Origin: Paenibacillus camelliae
Lineage (GTDB): Bacteria; Bacillota; Bacilli; Paenibacillales; Paenibacillaceae
Length of the DNA stretch: 64,000 nt
Direction of reading: 5' to 3'
Assembly: GCF_023715345.1 (NCBI RefSeq)
Contig: NZ_JAMBNY010000013.1
Location: forward strand, 51,828 to 115,827
Position numbers and translations under genes: made by a program. Of the stretch, positions 40,897 through 48,788 are shown piece by piece. Position 1 is the first letter of the stretch; each line of letters starts with the position of its first letter. The notes beneath the pieces are model-generated. The model made no database searches. It saw only the letters and a program-made list of their open reading frames with translations, and had not been told where the DNA came from.

Positions 40897-41439
40897 CTAA
40901 GATGAGATCTCCGCGATCTGCTCCAATATCTCGTCTATTTCTGTATAAGCTCCATGGTGAATTCGTTGAATGGTCCCCTCTGCATCAATAAGCACGCTTA
41001 CCGGATATCCCTGAACACCAAGCGCTCTCTTCCAGGCGAGCTCTTCATCTCGAAGCACCTCCATCGTTAAGTCGTAGCGCTCGATCATCGGCTTGATCTT
41101 ATCAAGACCTTCCTTCATGTTGATCGCTACAAAAGCAACCTCCGGAGCAAATGCTTGTGCTTCATTCAGCAATGGAAGCTCATTGATGCAAGGCTTGCAC
41201 CAGCTTGCCCACAAATTTATAAGCATCGGTCCATCCTGTGCTGCTTTTAGCGTTCTCTTCTCGCCCTCTAAGCTAAGCAGCTCAATCTGTGGAAGTGAAT
41301 CACCAACGGTAACGATCTTGCTTCCTTTGGGCTGCAGCGTCATATACAAGATGACCGCAAGGATACTCATCGCTGCCACCATGAGAATAGCAAGCTGCAC
41401 TCGCTTACGCAGCTTTGATTGCTGTTTAGCTTCGTACAC
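40897..41439 (-). CDS. TlpA/ResA-like membrane-anchored thioredoxin
   Basis: 180-aa thiol-disulfide oxidoreductase held by one N-terminal TM (about 14-34) and facing outside. The active site is WASWC81-KP-C84, and the cis-proline segment is GYPVSVLID. Such proteins reduce cysteines of apocytochromes or of copper-site proteins. The GTG start at 41439 overlaps the end of nosF by 14 nt, so it belongs to the nos-like operon as its last gene. That fits reduction of Cys ligands for copper loading, a role of TlpA-like proteins in CuA assembly; here it is inference. Confidence 0.88.
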   Translation of the reverse strand: MYEAKQQSKLRKRVQLAILMVAAMSILAVILYMTLQPKGSKIVTVGDSLPQIELLSLEGEKRTLKAAQDGPMLINLWASWCKPCINELPLLNEAQAFAPEVAFVAINMKEGLDKIKPMIERYDLTMEVLRDEELAWKRALGVQGYPVSVLIDAEGTIQRIHHGAYTEIDEILEQIAEISS

Positions 41440-42169
41440 GTTTCATCGGCCCTTCCTCGCCCCAAAATAACTGCTCGTAGGCTTTCTGTATTCCTTCTTC
41501 CCCATATTGCTGCTTTATGTCACTGTAGCTGGACGACAGCTTTATCTGCCCTTGATCAAGGAGAACAATATGATCAGCTGCTGCTTCAGCTACCTGCAGC
41601 TGATGCGTGGAGAACAACACAAGCGTGCCTTGCCTTGCTGTCTCATCAATAATCGAAACAAACTGCTTCATCCAGTATGGATCTAAGCCATTCGTAGGCT
41701 CATCTAGCAGCAGCAGTGCTGGCTTGCTAAGCAATGCCTGCGCTAGCAGCAGCCGCTGCCTCATCCCTTTCGAAAACTGATGCACCTTCTTCTTCCCTGT
41801 ATCCTGTAAGCCAACGAGCGCTAGCAGCTCTCGAACTCGTTCTGTTGACTGTTGCTTAAGCTCTCCCCAGAATTTCAATGATTCGTAAGCTGTAAAGCTG
41901 CCGGTGAACTGATAATCATCAGGCATGTAGCCTATAGCTGATAAATACTGCTCCGGCTGTGCTTCTATCGTCAGCTCGTTCAGCGTTATAGAGCCGGTTG
42001 ATGGTTTGCTTAAGCCAGCAATCATCCGAATAATACTGCTTTTTCCTGCGCCATTCCCACCACAGAGGGCGACAATTTGACCAGCAGTAAAAGAAAGCGA
42101 GAATGGCGCCACGAGCTGCTTCTGAGCAATGACTTTTGACACATCAGTTAGCTGCAGAACGTTATCCAC
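41426..42169 (-). CDS. nosF: ABC transporter ATPase, NosF-like
   Basis: 247-aa ATPase. The Walker A is GGNGAGKSS (37-45), the signature is FSKGMRQRLLLAQALL, the Walker B is LLLLDEPTNGLD, and the switch His is in LFSTHQLQ. It overlaps nosY by 8 nt and tlpA by 14 nt. In nitrous-oxide reducers NosF energises the NosDFY complex that hands copper from NosL to NosZ. The assignment rests on its neighbours, since the ATPase alone is generic. Confidence 0.88.
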   Translation of the reverse strand: MDNVLQLTDVSKVIAQKQLVAPFSLSFTAGQIVALCGGNGAGKSSIIRMIAGLSKPSTGSITLNELTIEAQPEQYLSAIGYMPDDYQFTGSFTAYESLKFWGELKQQSTERVRELLALVGLQDTGKKKVHQFSKGMRQRLLLAQALLSKPALLLLDEPTNGLDPYWMKQFVSIIDETARQGTLVLFSTHQLQVAEAAADHIVLLDQGQIKLSSSYSDIKQQYGEEGIQKAYEQLFWGEEGPMKRVRS

Positions 42170-42983
42170 GATATCGCCCCCTTTTCCATAGCCAGCCTGC
42201 TAACGCTAAGCTTCCAAGCACATAACCAATCGTCAGTAAAGTAAACGCTATATGACCAGAAGGATGCGTAACCCAAGTAATCCATTGGTAATACTCAGGT
42301 CCAACGATCATGCCACCACCTAATGCAGCAATGATATAAACTCTAATCCATTCTGCCGGGTTGAAGAAGGTCATAATCGTAAGAAGCGGCTTTATCCACA
42401 AATATGGCAGCTGTCCGAGCAAGGCAATCATAATCGGTGACCAGCCAATAATAAAGAAGAACCATATTCCGATTACATAGGTTAACGCCTGCCAGCGCGT
42501 TGAGGCGATAGCACCAATAACCATAGCAATCGCTAGAAACGCAGCAATCAGCAGCACCGCGAATATAAAGAGCAAAGCGTACACAGATGCGGTAAAACCG
42601 CTCGCTGTAAAGCTGCTAATGATACCTGTTACGCTGTAGCCAATTGTTACAATCGAGATCAGGACAAGCAGCAGCCCGATATATTTACCACCTAACCAGC
42701 TCGTCATGCTTAATCGATACGTATATAGCAATGCAGCGCTGCCATCCTCTTTCTCACCAGTTATGGAGAATGCTCCTAGCATTAGAGTAATAAGCGGTAG
42801 CAAATATAACGTTAAATTCATAAGCATTCCTGTAACACCAGAGTAGCCAGAGCTGTAGCCCTGCTGATGGATAAGGAGCATGCTCAGCATAAAGATAACA
42901 AATAATGCGAGAAAGGAATATGCCCACGGATTGCGGAAGCCTATCCTCAGCTCCCGCTTCATAATCGTTGTAAAGTGATTCAT
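42162..42983 (-). CDS. nosY: ABC transporter permease, NosY-like
   Basis: 273-aa ABC-2-type permease with six predicted TMs. The N-terminal cytoplasmic stretch IMKRELRIGFRNPWAYSFLALF is typical of NosY, as are NLTLYLLPLITLMLGAFSITGEKEDGSAALLYTYRLS and the later FFNPAEWIRV. The stop overlaps the nosF start. ATG 42983 is preceded by AAGGAGAT. The 113 bp between it and nosL contain no gene. Confidence 0.88.
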   Translation of the reverse strand: MNHFTTIMKRELRIGFRNPWAYSFLALFVIFMLSMLLIHQQGYSSGYSGVTGMLMNLTLYLLPLITLMLGAFSITGEKEDGSAALLYTYRLSMTSWLGGKYIGLLLVLISIVTIGYSVTGIISSFTASGFTASVYALLFIFAVLLIAAFLAIAMVIGAIASTRWQALTYVIGIWFFFIIGWSPIMIALLGQLPYLWIKPLLTIMTFFNPAEWIRVYIIAALGGGMIVGPEYYQWITWVTHPSGHIAFTLLTIGYVLGSLALAGWLWKRGRYRG

Positions 42984-43096
42984 AATAATCTCCTTCTAAG
43001 CAAACCGTGATGATGAGGGAGGAGCTTTTAGCTGCCTAATATAAGCCAGCATGAGCTCTGTTATGGTCGTCTGCTTTACCAAGTGTGACAACCTCA

Positions 43097-43714
43097 CTAT
43101 GCGGCATCATCATGCACTGCTGCTTCGTTATGAGCATCCGCTTCACCATGTGCCTCTTCTTCATCATGCGCATCTGCATCATCATGTGCTTCTGCATCAT
43201 CATGCGCATCTGAATGATCATGCCCGTGACTATGGCCGTGATCGTGAGAACCCATCATCTCTTTATTCACTTCCCATGAATGAGCAGCTAAAGCTTCTGC
43301 ATCCATTAACATTCCAACCCCATGCTCGTTCATATAGCTATTAGCAGCTGCTTCTGTCTCGAATGAAATGACACCGTAAGCCATAGGTGTTTGGATCGAT
43401 GCATCGTACACATAGTAGGCTTTATCGTATTTAATCCATTCCAAGCTGTTATGATCGCGTACATACGTTGCTGCAATGCTGTCTGCACTATGCTCATTAC
43501 GCCATTCCACTAAGCAGCCAAGATCATCGAATTTAAGAGAGCGACCTTCCTTCGTAATAATTTGCGTTGCATATGCATCATCCTTAATTGCCATATTGCA
43601 TACTTCACAACGATCAATTTCTTCATTGATTGCTACCGGAGGATAGTCATCCTTTCCACATGCCGCAGTAAACAGCATAAATGTTAACAGTACAACGCTT
43701 AATATTTTCTTCAT
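43097..43714 (-). CDS. nosL: NosL-family copper chaperone lipoprotein with His-rich tail
   Basis: 205-aa lipoprotein: lipobox FTAAC with Cys19. The NosL metal motif C36-EV-C39-NM is present, with the conserved FDDLGCLVEW and the Met-bearing core of NosL. NosL binds Cu(I) outside the cell and passes it to NosDFY. The C-terminus is unusual: the last ~50 residues hold 12 histidines in Asp/Ala/Glu-rich repeats (HDHGHSHGHDH, then six repeats of the type AHDDAEAHDDA). This tail is encoded by short degenerate DNA repeats. The ATG overlaps the nosD stop (ATGA). The tail may buffer copper or another metal. Confidence 0.92.
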   Translation of the reverse strand: MKKILSVVLLTFMLFTAACGKDDYPPVAINEEIDRCEVCNMAIKDDAYATQIITKEGRSLKFDDLGCLVEWRNEHSADSIAATYVRDHNSLEWIKYDKAYYVYDASIQTPMAYGVISFETEAAANSYMNEHGVGMLMDAEALAAHSWEVNKEMMGSHDHGHSHGHDHSDAHDDAEAHDDADAHDEEEAHGEADAHNEAAVHDDAA

Positions 43715-45108
43715 TGTTCTCTTCTCCTTAGCTTTAACATCATATAGGTGCTAGCTGCACCGAGCAGCGTCCACACGAGAAGCATTCCCCATTGAATCCG
43801 CTTCTCCCCAGCACGTTCTAGCACATGAACCGACATACTAGGTGATTGGTCAGCAATCCACTGGTCACGCTGTGCCGCATAGAGCTGCTCAATAAATGAG
43901 ATGCCCGGTGTGCCGAACAGCAGCTGAAAGCTTGGTCTACGTTCAATAAGCGATAAAAAGAACGGTGAGCTGGCATAGGTTAAGTCACTATAGCCATCAC
44001 CATTGCTATCTAAGCCTTGATGTGTGTCCCAATAATTGTGCTGGATTATAGGCTTGCTGCTTCCGTCATCCCATATATTTGTTACGTTACCGATAAAATC
44101 ATTGTTCTCCAGCTTTATTTGCTCGCCCTTTTGCAGCTGAAGTGCGACGAAATTGTGCAGCAACCGATTATGCTGCACTTGTATAGCTTCGCTGCGCTCA
44201 ATATTTATACCAATGCGATTCTCGATAACCTCATTGTTAAACACCGTCGCATCCACTACGTCATAGATTAGAATGCCCCCCGCATTGGCATTGTCCTGCT
44301 GCTTTAGCAGCTTGTTGCCTTGCAGCGTAATATGATCAGACGTCATAATCATCAGACCGATAATATTTCCCTCACTCGTATTGTCCAGCAGCTCCACCTG
44401 CTCGGCATACATCATATGATAGGCGTACCGCGAATCCCTTACCTCGTTATGTTGGATTAACAACCGTTGGCTGCCTTCTGTATAAATGCCATCGTACATG
44501 CCACTTACAGTATTGCCGAGCACAGCAATATCGCTGCTGTTGAATAGATAGATCCCATTGCCTCTGCTGCTTAGCTTGGCAGATGATTTCCCCTTCCATT
44601 CAATCGTATTATCGGTCAGCGTACTATGCTGAAGCTCAGTCCCTTTAATCGCGGTTGCCATTGATTTCAGCTGCAAGCCCTCTAACGTAATGTCTCGCTG
44701 CTGCTTGACGACGATGACTGGCTCATCAGGGTTCTCCCGCTTATCATCAATCACTAGATCCTTTAGCGTAATCTGATCACTCGCTAGTATTATCGTTGCT
44801 GACTCAGCTTCAATATGAACCGTTGTAGCAGCACCTTGACCGATGATTTCCATCGGCTTAGTAATCGTTACAGGCCCAGAATAATCTCCAGCTTCAAGTG
44901 TTAATTGTCCATAAGCGGGAGTATCATCCACGAGCTCCTGTAGGCTTATGTAGCTCGGTGACTTCTTGTATAAGTTTGATTGAGGCAGCTCGCGGTACCC
45001 ACTTGAGCCCGACTCACTAGCCTTTGCTACAGCTGCCGAGTCAAGCTGAATAGAGAACAGGCATAGCAGGCTTAATACTGAGCCTAATGCCAGCACTAAT
45101 TTTCTCAT
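43711..45108 (-). CDS. nosD: NosD-like periplasmic beta-helix protein
   Basis: 465-aa exported protein with a signal peptide, a right-handed parallel beta-helix (about 60-395; rungs such as NNEVIENRIGINIERSEAIQVQHN), and a C-terminal TM (GMLLVWTLLGAASTYMMLKL) followed by RRR. NosD receives copper from NosL in the NosDFY complex. ATG 45108 is chosen because GAGGTG lies 8 nt upstream; GTG 45114 is possible but too near the ribosome site. It nearly overlaps the upstream lipoprotein stop and overlaps nosL by 4 nt. Confidence 0.92.
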   Translation of the reverse strand: MRKLVLALGSVLSLLCLFSIQLDSAAVAKASESGSSGYRELPQSNLYKKSPSYISLQELVDDTPAYGQLTLEAGDYSGPVTITKPMEIIGQGAATTVHIEAESATIILASDQITLKDLVIDDKRENPDEPVIVVKQQRDITLEGLQLKSMATAIKGTELQHSTLTDNTIEWKGKSSAKLSSRGNGIYLFNSSDIAVLGNTVSGMYDGIYTEGSQRLLIQHNEVRDSRYAYHMMYAEQVELLDNTSEGNIIGLMIMTSDHITLQGNKLLKQQDNANAGGILIYDVVDATVFNNEVIENRIGINIERSEAIQVQHNRLLHNFVALQLQKGEQIKLENNDFIGNVTNIWDDGSSKPIIQHNYWDTHQGLDSNGDGYSDLTYASSPFFLSLIERRPSFQLLFGTPGISFIEQLYAAQRDQWIADQSPSMSVHVLERAGEKRIQWGMLLVWTLLGAASTYMMLKLRRREQ

Positions 45109-45110
45109 GA

Positions 45111-45527
45111 TCACTTCACCTCAACCGTATGGCTAGTCATGATGTGTACGCTACCCAAATTAAAGTGAAGGGTAATTAAATTTTCACCACTGTTCTCAAA
45201 AATTGCCTCGATCTCATAATAGAGCTGACCATCCTGCTCGATCTCTGCTGCATCATATAATCTCGTTTCTCTTGCATTGTCCCTTAGCTCAATGCGCATG
45301 CCATCTCTCGGCTTCTGCTCATCTATCAGTCTTACTCTAATAAGGGTAAGCTCCCCCGACTGGGGCTCCTGAGGATTTGTAATGATCTCTGTATCAACCT
45401 CCTGTGGCACAATAAGCTCAGGAGGTCCATTAGACATTGATTCACTACTGCCACAGCCAGTTAAAAGCACAATCACAAGCATCAAAAGCAAGCAGGACGA
45501 TCCTACATTCCTTGCCCTTCTAAACAC
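45111..45527 (-). CDS. YtkA/FixH-like lipoprotein heading the nos-like operon
   Basis: 138-aa lipoprotein: lipobox LLTGC with Cys25. A single Ig-like beta-sandwich (about 58-138) carries GELTLIRVRLIDEQKPRDGMRIEL and EPQSGEL, like YtkA-like/FixH-type domains found with copper and cytochrome oxidase assembly genes. Met/His residues near the end (HFNLGSVHIMTSHTVEV) could bind metal. The GTG start at 45527 is the only candidate with nearby GGTGAGG. It is the first gene of the operon, tightly joined to nosD. The family assignment is from pattern only. Confidence 0.72.
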   Translation of the reverse strand: MFRRARNVGSSCLLLMLVIVLLTGCGSSESMSNGPPELIVPQEVDTEIITNPQEPQSGELTLIRVRLIDEQKPRDGMRIELRDNARETRLYDAAEIEQDGQLYYEIEAIFENSGENLITLHFNLGSVHIMTSHTVEVK

Positions 45528-45663
45528 GTCCTCACCACTTTCTTCAAATTATTCATTAGTATAGCCCTATTGATCATTAGCTACATGACTATATCGAGCT
45601 ATATTTGAGATGAAGTTGTGTAAGTTCTTTGACAATTACATACAAACAGCTCTCAATTAAAAA

Positions 45664-45704
45664 AGGACGTTCATTAATCGCAGTCAGCGACCAATGAACG
45701 TCCT
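45664..45704 (-). terminator. Terminator of the MFS gene
   Basis: On the minus strand GGACGTTCATTGGTCGC pairs with GCGATTAATGAACGTCC, followed by TTTTTT. Confidence 0.88.
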
Positions 45705-45772
45705 CAATTTAGAACAATATAGAATAAATAATATAAGTTCTACAACAAGTAATAGCCGCTCTAAGAGCACGA

Positions 45773-47002
45773 TTAGCGCGCTCTATCCTTAGGAAGCACG
45801 AAGGATAATAAGCCTATCAATGGAAGCAAGCTCGCAGCAACCATAACAAATTCCATAGATTTTAGATCGGCCACGCTGCCTAATACGACCGAGCCGACTG
45901 CTCCCATACCGAAAGCGAAGCCAGTAACAAGTCCTGACGCCGTTCCGACTTTACCTGGCATAATCTCCTGAGCATAAACAACACTTACAGAAAATCCAGA
46001 TTGCAATATTAAGCCTAGTAACGAGATGACAGGGTATATCCAAAAAAGTGATACATGTGGCAGCAGCAGCGCTAAAGGAATGGACCCAACTAGCGAAGCA
46101 ATCATCATCGTTCTTCTTCCGATTCGATCCGCGAGCATCCCGCCAAAAAATGTACCGACTACGCCGAATACCATAAATAGATACAGTGGAATTTGCGCTT
46201 GCTGAATCGTTAAACCGTACGCCTCTCTAGCAAAAAATTGATAGTAGTTTCCAATCGCTGCACTATACCAAGAGCGTGCGAATACGATAATTAATAATAT
46301 TCCGATTCCGATATAGACAACCTTGCTTGGAATAGACGGGGCTTCAATGGATGCAGAAGCTTGCTTCTTCTTCACTGGAATCGTTCCATGCTGGGCTAGC
46401 TGTCTAGAATACCATGGCACAACGTATAGCAGAATACCTATTGCCGTAGCGGCCAGCAGCGTTCCCCAAATGGCCCCTCGCTGACCTAATGGAACAAAGA
46501 TGAAAATCGTCATCAGTGGGGCTAGCGATGAACCAAAGTTACCGCCAACCTGATAGATAGACTGTGCTAGACCTCGCTTATTGCCGGCTGCCAGATATAC
46601 AACGCGTGAGCCCTCTGGATGGAATACAGCAGATCCAAGACCAATTCCGACAACACAGCATAGGACGATCCAGAAGTTAGGTGCAAAGGCTAAGCCTGCT
46701 ATGCCCGCCATACTACTAAGCATCCCGATAATGAGCAGCCATGGCATTGGCTTGCGGTCTGACCATAGCCCTACAACAGGCTGCATAACGGATGAAGTCA
46801 TATTTAACGTAAAAGCTATCCATCCGATTTGAGCATAGCTTAAATTCAATGAGGTTTGAAAGATTGGAAACAAGGCAGAGACAACAACCTGCATCGAATC
46901 ATTCAACATATGTACTGCACTTACTGCAAATAAAATGGAGTAAACCGTTAAGCTTTTCATCGTCGCCTTGGCCGATGATGGTTGACTGGCTCTAGAATTC
47001 AT
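45773..47002 (-). CDS. MFS transporter, fosmidomycin-resistance (Fsr) type
   Basis: 409-aa, 12-TM major facilitator. Typical Fsr features are the opening HMLNDSMQVVVSALFPIF, the motif GLWSDRKPMPWLL between TM2 and TM3, and the signature VFHPEGSRVVYLAAG. Fsr-type proteins export fosmidomycin and other compounds; the natural substrate here is unknown. The gene is alone, ends in its own terminator and is divergent from the LytTR gene. ATG 47002 has GGAGAG upstream. Confidence 0.9.
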   Translation of the reverse strand: MNSRASQPSSAKATMKSLTVYSILFAVSAVHMLNDSMQVVVSALFPIFQTSLNLSYAQIGWIAFTLNMTSSVMQPVVGLWSDRKPMPWLLIIGMLSSMAGIAGLAFAPNFWIVLCCVVGIGLGSAVFHPEGSRVVYLAAGNKRGLAQSIYQVGGNFGSSLAPLMTIFIFVPLGQRGAIWGTLLAATAIGILLYVVPWYSRQLAQHGTIPVKKKQASASIEAPSIPSKVVYIGIGILLIIVFARSWYSAAIGNYYQFFAREAYGLTIQQAQIPLYLFMVFGVVGTFFGGMLADRIGRRTMMIASLVGSIPLALLLPHVSLFWIYPVISLLGLILQSGFSVSVVYAQEIMPGKVGTASGLVTGFAFGMGAVGSVVLGSVADLKSMEFVMVAASLLPLIGLLSFVLPKDRAR

Positions 47003-47126
47003 AGTTCTCTCTCCGTGTTAAAATTTTAGTACTAAAGTAATTATTACCAAATGATCATATCACAAGCTACATTCATCCACAACGAGTTTTTTTATTAGAC
47101 TCTTTCCAAAAAGTACATTACTGTGT

Positions 47127-47145
47127 TATAATGTAAACGCTAACA
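47127..47145 (+). promoter_or_regulatory. Promoter of the LytTR gene with overlapping perfect cre
   Basis: TATAAT (47127-47132) has a weak -35 (TTCCAA). TGTAAACGCTAACA at 47132-47145 fits the CcpA cre consensus TGWNANCGNTNWCA at every position and covers the transcription start region, the classical place for carbon catabolite repression. Confidence 0.7.
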
Positions 47146-47179
47146 TTTCAGTTGTTCATATATCTAAGGGGGTATTCGA

Positions 47180-47509
47180 ATGTTGAGTGTTGCACTGAAT
47201 GAACGAACAATGTTTGGTGATTTCGATCTCGAGAAAGAAATCATTTATTTCAAGATTGGTTCTGAAGGGCTTGTCAGTCTACATGCACACAATTACAGCA
47301 GAAGAGTTCAACTGTCACCATCAGATCTGAAGCGTTTAACGAAAAGCAAAGGCTACTATGCAATTAGCTCAAACTGCTATATTAATCTTTCTCGTATTCG
47401 CTCCATTATATCTGGCATCGTCTATTTTGGTAACGAGCAAAACAGCACGAAAATGCTATCTGTAAGCAAGCGTACAGAGCAAAAAATCAAACAACTGCTT
47501 GCTGTATAA
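47180..47509 (+). CDS. Stand-alone LytTR DNA-binding domain protein
   Basis: 109-aa transcription regulator consisting almost wholly of a LytTR domain: DLEKEIIYFKIGSEGLVSLH, the loop GYYAISSNCYINLSRI (contact strand and turn) and a C-terminal helix KRTEQKIKQLLAV. It lacks the receiver domain of AgrA/LytR-type regulators, so its control must be by expression level or a ligand. The overlapping cre implies repression in good carbon sources. ATG 47180 has GGGGG upstream. The aldose epimerase 144 bp downstream is on the same strand and could be a target. Confidence 0.82.
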   Translation: MLSVALNERTMFGDFDLEKEIIYFKIGSEGLVSLHAHNYSRRVQLSPSDLKRLTKSKGYYAISSNCYINLSRIRSIISGIVYFGNEQNSTKMLSVSKRTEQKIKQLLAV

Positions 47510-47653
47510 CGATTAACGATCACATATGCCGCTAGTTCTAGGCTTGCTTAGGATTAGCGGTTGTTTGTTTGCTTTAATGCTGATATGCTAAAGAATGTGC
47601 GAGTTATCGCATCCGAATAAATTCAAACGCTACATCTGTTAAGGAGGAATAGC

Positions 47654-48655
47654 ATGGCAACAATAGGAAAAGCCTTTGAGGGAACGTTTCATGATGAGTC
47701 TGCAGTTTGGCTGCAATGGGGTCAATATGAGGCGGCAGTCCTTCCTAACGTAGGTGCCAATCTAATCGCTTTTCGTGATCATGAACGTCATTTAACGATT
47801 TTAAGAGAACCAACTGCTGCTGATATGGACAGCTTCCGTGCAAATCCAGGCATTCACGGTATCCCTGTTCTGTTTCCGCCGAACCGTTACGAGGATGGTA
47901 AATTTACATTCAACGGTGTAAATTACCAATTTCCTGTCAATGAAGAAGCTACAGGCAATCATTTGCACGGATTTTTCCATACAGCACGCTGGAATGTAGA
48001 TGAATTCAATGTCACTGCAGCTGAAAGCTATGTAGTACTTAGCATTACGATTAATAACGGACACGAAATCTATCAGTATCTTCCTCACGAATTCACGATC
48101 AAGCTTCGCTATTCCTTAAGTGAGCTAGGATTAGCACAACAAGTTACTGTACATAATCATGGTGAAACTGCGATGCCTTGCATGATTGCCTTCCATACAG
48201 CAATCAACGCACCATTTGCAGAAGGAAGCACGGCAGATGACTACACTTATACACTCACCATTAAAGATCGCTGGGAGCTTAATGAGCGCATGCTGCCTAC
48301 CGGCAAATACCAGCCATTAACGGATGAGGAAGCTAAGATGAGCACAACAGGACTTAATCCTTTCTGGAGCGAGATGGACAACCATTATACAAGCAGCACG
48401 AAAAATGGCCGCAATATGATGGAGCTTACCGATCGCCGACTTGGCTTAAAGCTGATCTATGATGTTGGAACCGCTTATAAGCAGTGGATGATCTGGAACA
48501 ACGGCGCATCAGGTGAGTTTTTCTGCCCAGAGCCGCAGCTTAACCTCGTTAATGCGCCTAATAGCACATTACCAGCTGAAGAGATCGGCCTAGTAACACT
48601 TGAGCCAGGTCAGATCTGGGAAGAAACGAGCCGTCTGTATATTATCAAAGCTTAA
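47654..48655 (+). CDS. Aldose 1-epimerase family protein
   Basis: 333-aa galactose-mutarotase-like beta-sandwich protein. Conserved features are LPNVGANLIAFRDH near the start, GIPVLFPPNRYEDGKFTF (substrate-arginine region), HLHGFFHTARWNV with the paired histidines, and FFCPEPQLNLVNAPNS with the catalytic-type Glu. It would interconvert alpha and beta anomers of aldoses. AAGGAGG lies 6 nt before ATG 47654. It is alone, followed by a large hairpin. It may serve the sugars released by the nearby mannan and xylose pathways, which is inference. Confidence 0.9.
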   Translation: MATIGKAFEGTFHDESAVWLQWGQYEAAVLPNVGANLIAFRDHERHLTILREPTAADMDSFRANPGIHGIPVLFPPNRYEDGKFTFNGVNYQFPVNEEATGNHLHGFFHTARWNVDEFNVTAAESYVVLSITINNGHEIYQYLPHEFTIKLRYSLSELGLAQQVTVHNHGETAMPCMIAFHTAINAPFAEGSTADDYTYTLTIKDRWELNERMLPTGKYQPLTDEEAKMSTTGLNPFWSEMDNHYTSSTKNGRNMMELTDRRLGLKLIYDVGTAYKQWMIWNNGASGEFFCPEPQLNLVNAPNSTLPAEEIGLVTLEPGQIWEETSRLYIIKA

Positions 48656-48667
48656 TATCATTAAAAT

Positions 48668-48755
48668 AAGCCGAGCAGCACATCGTAGAAAGTACACACA
48701 GCTAGCATTGCTAGAGAGAATGTACCTTCCATATATGATGTAGTGCTCGGCTTTT
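48668..48755. terminator. Long structured hairpin between epimerase and chemotaxis genes
   Basis: AAGCCGAGCA ... TGCTCGGCTT are the ends of an 88-nt foldback with further pairs (CACATCGTAG/ATATGATGT, AGTACA/TGTACC). TTTT follows on the plus strand. It probably ends both convergent genes. Confidence 0.8.
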
Positions 48756-48788
48756 ATAAACTAATTTCAATGTTTGCGATTCATGTTG

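Noticed and set aside
41419..41652. Plus-strand ORF opposite nosF
   Set aside because: It is antisense to conserved nosF sequence, without a ribosome site or known homology.
43036..43344. Met/His-rich ORFs at the nosL 3' end
   Set aside because: They are out-of-frame and antisense readings of the His-tail repeats of nosL and the nosL-nosY gap.
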